Below are positions 43,546 to 51,988 of a stretch of 64,000 bases of DNA, in pieces (within the stretch, counting starts at the first letter, position 1; every line of letters starts with the position of its first letter). Under the pieces are notes generated by a model. That model was given only the letters and a program-made list of their open reading frames with translations. It did not search any database and was not told where the DNA came from. The position numbers and the translations under genes were made by a program. Source of the stretch: Pseudomonas mohnii (lineage in GTDB: Bacteria; Pseudomonadota; Gammaproteobacteria; Pseudomonadales; Pseudomonadaceae); NCBI RefSeq assembly GCF_900105115.1, contig NZ_FNRV01000001.1:3209501-3273500 (forward strand). Reading direction: 5' to 3'.

Positions 43546-44922
43546 TTAATGTCTGCGATGGATGCGCCATGCCAATAGCCCGAGTATCAGCAGGCCCAAC
43601 ACCCCACCGATCGCCCACAGCACCTGGTCATAACTCATCAACGGCTTCTCGACCCGCAGATAGCCGGGTTGCATGAGCAACTCGCGCATGGCCTTGTTGG
43701 CTTCCTCCAGCGTTACGCCTTGCAGCTCCCGGGCCGGGTCGACGAAACGTCCGTCCTCATAGTCCCCAAGGGCGCCCCAATAGTAATCGGCCAACGCGCT
43801 GTTGCCTTGCACGGCCCAGGCCTGGCGGGCGATAGCGGCCTGTTTGAGGCGGTTGAAGGTCTCGGCATTGAGACCGTCCTTGAGCAAACCGGCTTTCAGT
43901 TCATCCAGCACCCGTTGTGCCTCGGCCACATCGTCACGCTCCAGATCGGCGTTGAGGCTCATGAAGCCCACGCCACCGAATACCTCGCGCTCGGCCCAGG
44001 GGCCATAGGACAAGCCATGCTCCAGACGTAACTGACGATAGAGCGCCCAGTCCAGATAGTCCTTGAGCAGGTCGAAGGTGACATCGTGCTCATCTTCCTG
44101 AACCGGCTCCGGTACCAACCAGTGCAGTTTGGCGCCGCCGCCGACAAAGCCCTGGGTCAGGTCGCGCTCATGGGCGGCGCTGGCCTGGATCTGTGGCAGA
44201 GGCGGGTGGTCGGTGGGATTGATCGCCTCGAGAGCGCCGTACGTGCGCTCCAGATAGGCCGGCAGTAATCGGTCGAGGTCGCCGACGACGATCAGCGTCA
44301 TGTTGTTCGGCGCGTACCAGTCCTTGCGCACCTTCTCCAGTTGTTCATGGGTCAGGTAGTCAACCTCTGCCCGCTCCTGGCATTTGAGGCCCAGCTCCAC
44401 CGCCAGTTGGTTGCTGGCGGTGTGGCCCAGGTCCTGGCGATCCAGCCAGCGCTGCAGGTGAGAGTAATGGCCACCGTCTTCGCGCTCGACCACCTGCTTG
44501 GCGGCGTTGATGGCGTTGTCGTCGAAACGGGTCTGGGTCAGCAGCGCCAGCAGCAGGTCGAGTACCTGGCGCTGGTTTTTCGCCGGGGCCTCGATCACGA
44601 ACGTGGTGTCGGCATTGCTGGTGTAGGCGTTCCATTCACCACCCAACGCCTGCATGCGCTCTTCGAGGCCACCTTCACCGCTGGCGTCGATGCCGCTGAA
44701 CAACAAGTGCTCAAGCAGGTGTGGCAGTTCCTTATCGGCGCAGCTGAAGTCATCCAGACCGACGCCCACCACCAGCCGAATCGCCACATGACCGCGTTCC
44801 ATGCCGGGTTTGAGCAGCAATTGCAGACCGTTGCGCAGGGAATAACCCTCGACCTGGAAGCGATCCAGGGCAAACGAAGGGAGTGAGCCAAGCAACAGAC
44901 AGGCGAACAACAGACAACGCAT
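43546..44922 (-). CDS. M16-family zinc metallopeptidase, membrane-anchored
   Basis: This 458-residue protein has a signal peptide (MRCLLFACLLLGSLPSFA) and the inverted zinc motif H68-x-x-E71-H72 (ELPHLLEHLLF). The downstream glutamate region (AAKQVVEREDGGHYSHL) should hold the third ligand. A C-terminal helix (about 432-454: VLWAIGGVLGLLILGLLAW) anchors it in the inner membrane. No second M16 gene is next to it, unlike many two-component M16 pairs. Substrate is unknown. Confidence 0.88.
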   Translation of the reverse strand: MRCLLFACLLLGSLPSFALDRFQVEGYSLRNGLQLLLKPGMERGHVAIRLVVGVGLDDFSCADKELPHLLEHLLFSGIDASGEGGLEERMQALGGEWNAYTSNADTTFVIEAPAKNQRQVLDLLLALLTQTRFDDNAINAAKQVVEREDGGHYSHLQRWLDRQDLGHTASNQLAVELGLKCQERAEVDYLTHEQLEKVRKDWYAPNNMTLIVVGDLDRLLPAYLERTYGALEAINPTDHPPLPQIQASAAHERDLTQGFVGGGAKLHWLVPEPVQEDEHDVTFDLLKDYLDWALYRQLRLEHGLSYGPWAEREVFGGVGFMSLNADLERDDVAEAQRVLDELKAGLLKDGLNAETFNRLKQAAIARQAWAVQGNSALADYYWGALGDYEDGRFVDPARELQGVTLEEANKAMRELLMQPGYLRVEKPLMSYDQVLWAIGGVLGLLILGLLAWRIHRRH

Positions 44923-45024
44923 AACAAGCTTCCCGGCAACCCATCGGAGATCCGTTTCGTCCTTGCCCGCGAAGACGGCCTTGGAACTGAATCAATGCTA
45001 CTGACTGACCACACTGCCAGACGT

Positions 45025-46683
45025 TCAAGGCGAATGTGTAATGTCGGTCAAATCGTCGACAGCCAGCGCACCGGTTTCGGACGTTTCCAACACCACATAG
45101 GCACTGCTGCAGAACAGTGAGTTCAGACGCTTCATATCGGCGATCAGCTCCAGGTGCAGCGAACTGGTCTCGATACTCTGCACAATCTTACGTTGCAAAC
45201 GGCTGACATGCGCATGGGCCATGCGGCGTTCCTGAGCGCGAAAGCGACGTTTCTCGCGTAATAACTGACGGGCACTTTCTTTGTCGGCGCTGAGGAACAC
45301 CGACAATCCCAGGCGCAGGTTGGAGATCAACTGGCTGTGCAACCCTGCCAACTCTTCCACGCCCACTTCGGAAAACGACCGACGCTGGGACGTTTTCTGC
45401 TGTTGCACCTTGCGCAGCATGCGTTCGATCAAGTCGCTGGCGAGCTTGAGGTTGATCGCCAGCTCGATAATTTCCGCCCAGCGTCGACTGTCCTGATCGC
45501 TGAGGTCTTCCCGGGGCATTTGCGCCAGATACAGTTTGATCGCGCTGTAGAGCGCCTCGACGTCATCGGTCAGACGCCGCATTTCCTGGGTCACGGCCGT
45601 TTGCTTGCCGTTCAGCACATCAAGCATGGCTTCCAGCATGTTGTCGATCAGATCCCCCATGCGCAGGGTTTCCCGGGCGGCGTTGGCCAGCGCCAGGCTT
45701 GGCGTGACCAACGCCGTCGGATCAAGGTGCCGGGGCTTGGCCATGCCATTGGGTTGCGGGCGCTCCGGCAGTACCCACGCACAGAACCTGGCCATCGGCC
45801 CGACACTGGGCAGCAGGATCAGGCAACGCGCCGTGTTGTAGAGCAGGTGGAAACCAATGACCATTTCCTGCGGGCTGAAGTCCAGGCTATCGATCCAGTG
45901 CACCAGCGGGTCGAGCACAGGAATGATCAGCAACAGGCCGATCAGCTTGTACAACAGGCTGCCCAGCGCCACCTGGCGGCCGGCGGCGTTCTGCATGCTG
46001 GTGCTGAGGAACGCGAGAACGCCGCTGCCTATGTTGGCGCCGATCACCAGGCCGATGGCCACCGGCAGGCTGATCACGCTGGCGCCGGCCAGGGTTGCGG
46101 TCAACAGGACCGCCGCCAGGCTCGAGTAGGAAATCATCGCGAACAGCGCGCCGACCAGGGCATCGAGCAGGATATCGCCGGTCAGCGAGGCGAAGATCAC
46201 CTTCACCCCTTGGGCGTGGGTGATGGGTGCGGCGGCCTCGACGATCAATTGCAGCGCCAGAATGATCAAACCCAGGCCAATGGCCACACGGCCCATCTGT
46301 CCCAACCGGGTCTGTTTGCGCGACAGGAAAAAAATCACCCCGAGAAAGATCAGCAGCGGCGACAGCCATGACAGATCAAAGGTCAGCACCCGCGCCATCA
46401 GCGCCGTACCGACATCGGCGCCCAGCATGGTCGCCAGCGCCGGGGTCAGCGCCATCAGGCCCTGACCGACAAACGAGGTCACGAGCATGGCGGTGGCGTT
46501 GCTGCTCTGGACCATGGCCGTCACCACGATCCCCGCGATGAACGCCAGCCCGCGCCTGGACATGTTCTGGCCAATCACGTGGCGCAGGTTGGAACCGTAA
46601 ACCCGCAGGATGCCGGTTCGGACGATGTGCGTGCCCCAGATCAACAGGGCCACGGCAGATAATAAATTGAGCAGGGTGAGCAT
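45025..46683 (-). CDS. Na/Pi cotransporter family protein with PhoU-like domain
   Basis: This 552-residue protein has an inverted repeat of membrane segments with the QSS-type motifs (VQSSNATAMLVTSFVGQ and ISYSSLAAVLLTATLAG). A cytosolic PhoU-like helical domain follows (about 340-530, with MGDLIDNMLEAMLDVLNGK). Family members carry or export phosphate. It lies 102 bases upstream of the M16 gene on the same strand. Confidence 0.9.
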   Translation of the reverse strand: MLTLLNLLSAVALLIWGTHIVRTGILRVYGSNLRHVIGQNMSRRGLAFIAGIVVTAMVQSSNATAMLVTSFVGQGLMALTPALATMLGADVGTALMARVLTFDLSWLSPLLIFLGVIFFLSRKQTRLGQMGRVAIGLGLIILALQLIVEAAAPITHAQGVKVIFASLTGDILLDALVGALFAMISYSSLAAVLLTATLAGASVISLPVAIGLVIGANIGSGVLAFLSTSMQNAAGRQVALGSLLYKLIGLLLIIPVLDPLVHWIDSLDFSPQEMVIGFHLLYNTARCLILLPSVGPMARFCAWVLPERPQPNGMAKPRHLDPTALVTPSLALANAARETLRMGDLIDNMLEAMLDVLNGKQTAVTQEMRRLTDDVEALYSAIKLYLAQMPREDLSDQDSRRWAEIIELAINLKLASDLIERMLRKVQQQKTSQRRSFSEVGVEELAGLHSQLISNLRLGLSVFLSADKESARQLLREKRRFRAQERRMAHAHVSRLQRKIVQSIETSSLHLELIADMKRLNSLFCSSAYVVLETSETGALAVDDLTDITHSP

Positions 46684-46860
46684 ACAGGCCCCCTGTGGTG
46701 GTAGCGCCCCAAAGGAGCAAGTTGACGGTGCCGCGCGACGTTCTACGTTCTGTACTTAAGCTGTAGTTGGCTAACGGTCTGGGCGCCAGCATCGCATAGC
46801 TAAAGACGCGATTGAAACAAAACTGTCATGAAACCCTGGCCTTCCAGCCACTCAAAACAA

Positions 46861-46951
46861 CTGTGGGAGCGAGCCTGCTCGCGATGGGCCCTCACATTCA
46901 ACATTGATGTTGACGGATGGACCGCTATCTCGAGCAAGCTCGCTCCCACAG
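46861..46951. repeat. REP doublet
   Basis: GTGGGAGCGAGCCTGCTCGC (46863-46882) and an inverted copy at about 46929-46951 (CTCGAGCAAGCTCGCTCCCA) lie in the 287-base gap between the TerC and Na/Pi genes; the rest of the gap shows nothing clear. Confidence 0.85.
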
Positions 46952-46970
46952 GGTGTTGCGTATTACCGGG

Positions 46971-47738
46971 TTACTGGCCCGGAATGTCCTTGCGCAGTTT
47001 CACCGGGTCTGGCTGCTTTTTCTTTTTCGCAATCGCGGTGCGCATCTTGATGTTGATCGCTTCCACCGCCAGCGAGAACGCCATGGCGAAGTAGACGTAG
47101 CCTTTTGGCACGTGCACGTCGAAGGATTCGGCAATCAGTACGGTACCGACGATCAACAGGAACGACAGCGCCAGCATCTTCAGCGACGGGTGCTTGTCGA
47201 TGAATTCGCTGATGGTGCCGGAAGCCCACATCATCACCAATACGGCCACGATGATGGCCGCGACCATGACCGGTACGTGGGAGACCATGCCGACCGCAGT
47301 GATCACCGAGTCCAGAGAGAACACGATGTCGATGATCGCGATCTGGATGATGGTGTAGAAGAAGTTGCCTCCCGCGCCACTCGGCTCGTCGTTGGTTTCG
47401 TCCTCACCTTCCAGCGCGTGGTACATCTCCTGCGAGCTTTTCCACAACAGGAACAGGCCACCGAAGAACAGGATCAGGTCTCGCCCGGAAATACCCTGGC
47501 CGAACACGACGAACAGGTCGGCGGTGAGGCGCATGACCCAGGTGATCGACAGCAACAATAGAATCCGCGTGACCATGGCCAGCGCCAGCCCGAAAATCCG
47601 GGTGCGCTGTTGCATGTGCTTGGGCATGCGGCTGACCAGGATCGAAATCATGATGATGTTATCGATACCGAGGACGATTTCCAGGGCGGTCAGGGTAAAG
47701 AAGGCAACCCAGATTTCAGGGTTGGTCAGCCATTCCAT
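46971..47738 (-). CDS. TerC-family membrane protein
   Basis: This 255-residue protein has about seven helices. The family signature TALEIVLGIDNIIMISIL is near the N-terminus and the second repeat is QIAIIDIVFSLDSVITAVGM, with the paired acidic residues of the TerC fold. Related proteins export manganese or calcium during protein secretion, or confer tellurite resistance. A metal-export role is only inferred. Confidence 0.9.
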   Translation of the reverse strand: MEWLTNPEIWVAFFTLTALEIVLGIDNIIMISILVSRMPKHMQQRTRIFGLALAMVTRILLLLSITWVMRLTADLFVVFGQGISGRDLILFFGGLFLLWKSSQEMYHALEGEDETNDEPSGAGGNFFYTIIQIAIIDIVFSLDSVITAVGMVSHVPVMVAAIIVAVLVMMWASGTISEFIDKHPSLKMLALSFLLIVGTVLIAESFDVHVPKGYVYFAMAFSLAVEAINIKMRTAIAKKKKQPDPVKLRKDIPGQ

Positions 47739-47773
47739 GTGTATTCCTTTGAGCGAGTGTTAAACCACGAAGG

Positions 47774-47806
47774 GTCCGGGCTTCAAACCACAAAGCCTGG
47801 ACCCGA
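47774..47806 (-). terminator. Weak hairpin between citrate transporter and TerC genes
   Basis: GGGTCCGGGCTTC near 47774 and AAGCCTGGACCC near 47795 pair over about 11 bases with one mismatch. The U-tract is poor on the minus strand. It may be a partial terminator between the two genes. Confidence 0.35.
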
Positions 47807-47823
47807 GGTGGTGAGTCTTGGGC

Positions 47824-49131
47824 TTATAGAGTGCTGAACAGCGGGAAAATCCCCATCAGCAACGCGGCAACCAGTATGCACATACACACCAGCACTGCCC
47901 ACTTCAGGGTGAAGCGTTGGTGGTCACCGAAATCGATACCGGCCAGGGCCACCAACAGGTAGGTCGATGGTACCAGCGGGCTCAGCAAGTGGACGGGCTG
48001 ACCGACGATCGAGGCACGTGCCATTTCCACCGCGGTTATACCGTAGTGGCTGGCGGCTTCGGCAAGTACCGGTAACACGCCGTAATAAAATGCATCGTTC
48101 GACATGAAGAACGTGAACGGCATGCTCACCAGCGCCGTGATCACGGCCAGGTAAGGGCCGAGGAAATCAGGGATCACTGCCAGCAGGCTTTTCGACATGG
48201 CATCGACCATACCGGTGCCCGACAGGATGCCGGTGAAAATGCCGGCGGCGAAGATCAGCCCGACCACCGCCAGCACGCTGCCGGCATGGGCCGCGACACG
48301 ATCTTTCTGCTGTTGCAGGCACGGATAGTTGACGATCATCGCGATACTGAACGCCACCATGAACAGCACAGGCAGCGGCAACAGACCGGCGATCAGGGTG
48401 CACATCAACGCCAGGGTCAGGGCGCCGTTGAACCAGATCAGCTTCGGCCGACGGGCATCCGGAAACTGCGAAACACTGATTTCACTGTGGTCGATTTCAT
48501 CGCCAACCAGGTGCAGCTCACCCAGACGCGCCCGTTCACGCTTGCCGTAGAAGTAGGCAATGACCAGGATCGCCAGCACACCGGCAGCCATCGCCGGAAT
48601 CATCGGCACGAAGATCGCCGACGGGTCCACATGCAACGCACTGGCCGCTCGGGCCGTCGGGCCACCCCACGGGGTCATGTTCATCACGCCACCGGCGAGG
48701 ATGATCAGGCCGGCCATGATCCGCGGGCTCATGCCGATGCGGCTGTAGAGCGGCAGCATGGCGGCCACGCAGATCATATAAGTGGTCGCGCCGTCACCAT
48801 CGAGGGAGACGACGAGCGCCAGTACGGCGGTGCCGACCGAAACTTTCAACGGGTCGCCCTTGACCAGCTTGAGGATCTTGCGCACGGCCGGGTCGAACAG
48901 ACCCGAGTCGATCATCAGGGCGAAGTACAGAATGGCGAACATCAGCATCACGCCGGTCGGCGCCAGCTTGGTAATGCCTTCGAGCATCATCGGGCCGATC
49001 TTCGGGGCAAAACCACCGAACAGGGCGAAGACGATCGGGATGATGATCAGGGCGATCAGCGCGGACAGGCGCTTGGTCATGATCAGGAACATGAACGTGA
49101 TGACCATGGCGAAGCCAAGGAAAGTCAGCAT
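47824..49131 (-). CDS. citA: Citrate transporter (CitMHS family)
   Basis: This 435-residue Me2+-citrate:H+ symporter has about twelve helices, with the family segments VVSLDGDGATTYMICVAAMLPLY and TPWGGPTARAASAL. It is 85 bases upstream of terC on the same strand. The leader contains a hairpin with an AACAACAAC loop (49259-49278) that could be a catabolite-repression target. Confidence 0.9.
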   Translation of the reverse strand: MLTFLGFAMVITFMFLIMTKRLSALIALIIIPIVFALFGGFAPKIGPMMLEGITKLAPTGVMLMFAILYFALMIDSGLFDPAVRKILKLVKGDPLKVSVGTAVLALVVSLDGDGATTYMICVAAMLPLYSRIGMSPRIMAGLIILAGGVMNMTPWGGPTARAASALHVDPSAIFVPMIPAMAAGVLAILVIAYFYGKRERARLGELHLVGDEIDHSEISVSQFPDARRPKLIWFNGALTLALMCTLIAGLLPLPVLFMVAFSIAMIVNYPCLQQQKDRVAAHAGSVLAVVGLIFAAGIFTGILSGTGMVDAMSKSLLAVIPDFLGPYLAVITALVSMPFTFFMSNDAFYYGVLPVLAEAASHYGITAVEMARASIVGQPVHLLSPLVPSTYLLVALAGIDFGDHQRFTLKWAVLVCMCILVAALLMGIFPLFSTL

Positions 49132-49258
49132 GGGAGTACTCCAGGCGTAGCGCGGCTAGGGAAAGGGCGGATCGGGCGGGATCAGCGCAAAACGGCAAGC
49201 ACGAGGCGTACGGGCGGAGTTATAGCGAAGCGGCGGGTAGCAGAGGGCATCAGGATCA

Positions 49259-49278
49259 CCATTGTTGTTGTTAAATGG
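49259..49278 (-). promoter_or_regulatory. Hairpin with AACAACAAC loop upstream of citA
   Basis: On the minus strand CCATT-TAACAACAAC-AATGG forms a 5-bp stem with a CA-rich loop, 128 bases before the citA start. If citA is transcribed from farther upstream, the loop would lie in its leader and could bind Hfq/Crc. The rest of the 320-base gap between citA and the GFA gene shows no gene. Confidence 0.4.
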
Positions 49279-49451
49279 GCCAGGCGAGCAATCGAACGCT
49301 CGTGTTGGCCAACCGGTCTGTGCCGGCAGTGGGGGCGATCCTAATCGGGGAAGCTTTCAGCCAGCTTTCGCCGATGAAAGCATTGACCGGATGTATAACC
49401 GGTCGTCGGACAGGTTTTGAGCCCATCGATTCGGGCCCGGGAGAAAACGAG

Positions 49452-49853
49452 ATGAATGCGCTTCACACCGGCGGTTGCCACTGCGGACAACTGCGCTATC
49501 AATTCAGCGGGCCATTGCACGATATCGCCCACTGCCATTGCTCGATTTGCCGTCGGGTCAGCGGCGGTACCGTGACGACCTGGATCACACTGCCGGCGTC
49601 CGCCTTTCAATGGGTGGCCGGAACACCGACGCGCTACGACTCATCGGCAACCTGTGCACGATATTTCTGCGGTCACTGTGGCGCGCAACTGGCGCTGGTG
49701 ACCCACCTGAGCCCTGCGAGCATCGACGTGACCATCGCCACCCTCGACCATCCCGAACAGGCGCCGGCCGAACGCCATATCTGGACCGACAACCGCTTGC
49801 CCTGGCTGCACCTGGATGAGCATTTGCCGGGCGAGCCCGAAGAAAGCATCTGA
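49452..49853 (+). CDS. GFA-family (glutathione-dependent formaldehyde-activating-like) protein
   Basis: This 133-residue protein has the Mss4-like zinc site: C9-x-C11 (GGCHCG), then C28-x-C30-x-x-C33 (HCHCSIC), and C68, C73, C76. The CXXC-rich pattern and the segment SGGTVTTWITLP are typical of the GFA domain. It starts at the ATG at 49452; the longer frame upstream has no family similarity. The enzymatic role in this subgroup is uncertain. Confidence 0.85.
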   Translation: MNALHTGGCHCGQLRYQFSGPLHDIAHCHCSICRRVSGGTVTTWITLPASAFQWVAGTPTRYDSSATCARYFCGHCGAQLALVTHLSPASIDVTIATLDHPEQAPAERHIWTDNRLPWLHLDEHLPGEPEESI

Positions 49854-50180
49854 TCAAAAAATAGACAGGTCCAGTGGGCGAATCGCACCCATCCAGATGG
49901 CGTGCTCGCTGTGATCCAGCAGATCGTCGCCGGTGTCCGGGTGCAGGAACACCACAAGCCCCTTGCGATTGAGCGCCAACCACGGCAACACATCGCCGAT
50001 GAGCTCAGGTTCGAAGGCCAACTGGCAACTCCAGTCCGGATGCGGGCCGACCAAGCGCTCGTGGACGCGGCCCATCTTCAGCGGAAACAGCTGTGCTGCT
50101 TGCTCACATAACGCCCGTGCCTGATCGATGGTGCTGGCATCGAAGTAAACATGGGCGTGATAGCCCTTGATCCGTTGCAT
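49854..50180 (-). CDS. DOPA 4,5-dioxygenase family protein
   Basis: This 108-residue protein has the small ferredoxin-like fold of the family, with the metal-site motif HAHVYFD (His8, His10), then GPHPDWSCQLAF and VVFLHPDTGDDLLDH. Members open catechol-type rings with Fe(II), but many have no known substrate. It is convergent with the GFA gene, and the two stop codons abut. An in-frame longer start at 50237 is less likely. Confidence 0.85.
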   Translation of the reverse strand: MQRIKGYHAHVYFDASTIDQARALCEQAAQLFPLKMGRVHERLVGPHPDWSCQLAFEPELIGDVLPWLALNRKGLVVFLHPDTGDDLLDHSEHAIWMGAIRPLDLSIF

Positions 50181-50264
50181 GTGAATCCCTCCAAAACCCG
50201 GTCGAACCCTCACCGTTTCCCACAGGTCACACGCCATATACGCAGGAAATAACGGAGCCTGGCC

Positions 50265-50927
50265 ATGAAAAATGCTGAAACACCGGTGGTGAAAGTGGTG
50301 CTATATGGTGCCATGAGTAGCTTCGGCAGCGCGCTGATGGCTGAAATGTTGCGTCGCCAACATGAAGTGATCGCCATTCTCGATGACCTGACGGCCCTCG
50401 CGCCACGTCCGGGCTTGCGCACCAAGACGGGCGACCTGTTTGAAGCCGAGCGGGTCAAGCAAAGCGTGGCGGGCAGCTCGGCTGTCGTCTGTTTACTGGA
50501 CGCACCGGGATTACCCTTCAACAGCGAACATGTGGAAAAGACGTTCGTGCCAGGCCCGGTCGAGCAGGTGCTGGCGGTCGATGCGTTGATCGATGGCATG
50601 CAGGCGGCAGGCGTTGCACGGTTGTTTCTGGTGGGGGACTTCGCGGTGCTGGACGATCCCGAGATCGACGACGTCCTGCAACGCCACGCAGCCGAAGAAA
50701 TACGTGAAGCGCTACAAAGCAGTGCCTTGCAGTGGACGCTGGTGAACGCCCCGCGCGGCGTCTCCGGGCTGACCCTCGAACATTTCAGTCAGGTCAGCAG
50801 CAGCCTCGAGCCGGGCCTGGCAGAGCCATTGAATCGTTTGAGCCGGACTGCCGTGGGGATCGCCGACGAATTGCGTTTAAACCTGCACATCGGCGAGCAC
50901 GTCAACTTCATCGCGACTGAACCCTAA
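50265..50927 (+). CDS. NAD(P)-binding Rossmann-fold protein
   Basis: This 220-residue protein has an NAD(P)-binding start (VVLYGAMSSFGSALMAEMLRRQHEV) and the pattern of NmrA/SDR-like proteins: AVVCLLDAPG in the middle, and LFLVGDFAVLDD followed by LQWTLVNAPRG. The usual GxxGxxG is degenerate (GAMSSFG). It is preceded by CATACGCAGGAAATAACGGAGC with a GGAG ribosome site. Function unknown. Confidence 0.82.
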   Translation: MKNAETPVVKVVLYGAMSSFGSALMAEMLRRQHEVIAILDDLTALAPRPGLRTKTGDLFEAERVKQSVAGSSAVVCLLDAPGLPFNSEHVEKTFVPGPVEQVLAVDALIDGMQAAGVARLFLVGDFAVLDDPEIDDVLQRHAAEEIREALQSSALQWTLVNAPRGVSGLTLEHFSQVSSSLEPGLAEPLNRLSRTAVGIADELRLNLHIGEHVNFIATEP

Positions 50928-51874
50928 ACCGCAATCGAGGGCAGGGCCAGACCATTGAGCGATTGCGCACTGCGGGCCTGCTCGGCCATCAACCAATCCA
51001 CAAACTGTTGAATCAGCGCCCCGCGCCGCTTGCGTTGCGGCAGGACCACGTAATAGCCCAGCCTGGATATCACCGTCTCGGCGATGGGGCGGCACAACAG
51101 GCCCTGCGCCAACAAGTTATCCACAAGGTGGCGCCAGCCAATGGCCACGCCCTGACCGCCAATGGCGGCCTGTATCAGCAGGGTGTAGTTGTCGAAACGC
51201 AACTGGCCCGGCGCCGGGGGAGAGGTAATGCCCAATTCGCGAAACACGCCGCTCCAGTCAAACCAGTTGCTGCTGTTTTCACCACGAAGGTGCAGCAACG
51301 GAAATTCCAGCAGCGACTGGGCAGGCAAGGGCAGGGATCGCTCACTCAACAACTGCGGGCTGCACACCGGGAACACTTCTTCACTGAACAGCCAATGGCT
51401 TTCGCCCTGTTTGAAGCGGCCATCACCGAACAGCACCGCCACGTCGATATCGGTACGTAGCATGTTATGGCTGCGTTCACTGGTCACCAGGCTGACATCC
51501 ACTTGCGGGTGGGCCGCGTGAAAGCGGTGCAGGCGCGGCATCAGCCAATAGGCCGCGAATGCGAAATCGGTGGCGACTTGCAGCACCTCATGCTGTTGTT
51601 GCGCGCTGATAGCACTTAATCCGGCATCGATTTGCTGCAAACCGAGCTGAACTTGCTCGAAAAGAACCGTCCCGGCCTCGGTCAGTTCGATACCGCGATA
51701 GATGCGGTCGAACAGACGGGTCGCCAGTTGCTCTTCCAACCGCTTGATCTGCTGGCTGATGGCCGGTTGCGTGGTGCCGAGTTCAACGGCCGCGGCGGTG
51801 AAACTGCGTTGGCGGGCCGCGGACTCGAACGCGCGAAGCAAATCCAGGGACAGGTCACCCAAGGCGTCATACAT
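50924..51874 (-). CDS. LysR-type regulator of choline-O-sulfate catabolism
   Basis: This 316-residue LysR-family protein has a helix-turn-helix at about 18-60 (SFTAAAVELGTTQPAISQQI) and a substrate-binding domain. It is divergent from betC, the arrangement of the choline-sulfate utilisation regulator in Pseudomonas. Its product probably activates betC in the presence of choline sulfate or choline. The 3' end overlaps the convergent Rossmann gene by 4 bases. Confidence 0.88.
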   Translation of the reverse strand: MYDALGDLSLDLLRAFESAARQRSFTAAAVELGTTQPAISQQIKRLEEQLATRLFDRIYRGIELTEAGTVLFEQVQLGLQQIDAGLSAISAQQQHEVLQVATDFAFAAYWLMPRLHRFHAAHPQVDVSLVTSERSHNMLRTDIDVAVLFGDGRFKQGESHWLFSEEVFPVCSPQLLSERSLPLPAQSLLEFPLLHLRGENSSNWFDWSGVFRELGITSPPAPGQLRFDNYTLLIQAAIGGQGVAIGWRHLVDNLLAQGLLCRPIAETVISRLGYYVVLPQRKRRGALIQQFVDWLMAEQARSAQSLNGLALPSIAV

Positions 51875-51930
51875 AAGCTGCGCTTATCCTAGTCATTGCC
51901 GTGCATGGGCTTTACCGCAATGTGCATGGG
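51873..51930. promoter_or_regulatory. LysR-type operator region between regulator and betC
   Basis: The 114-base divergent gap holds a perfect palindrome ATAAG-CTGCG-CTTAT (51873-51887), overlapping the regulator start. It also has two direct copies of GTGCATGGG (51901-51909 and 51922-51930), 21 bases or two helix turns apart. A wider inverted pair CATTGC/GCAATG (51894-51899, 51917-51922) surrounds the first copy. T-N11-A palindromes of this size are typical LysR sites. Confidence 0.5.
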
Positions 51931-51988
51931 TTACATGCTCGATCGCAGCACTCTCGCATAAACATCCACTATGGAATGCCGCGATCAC

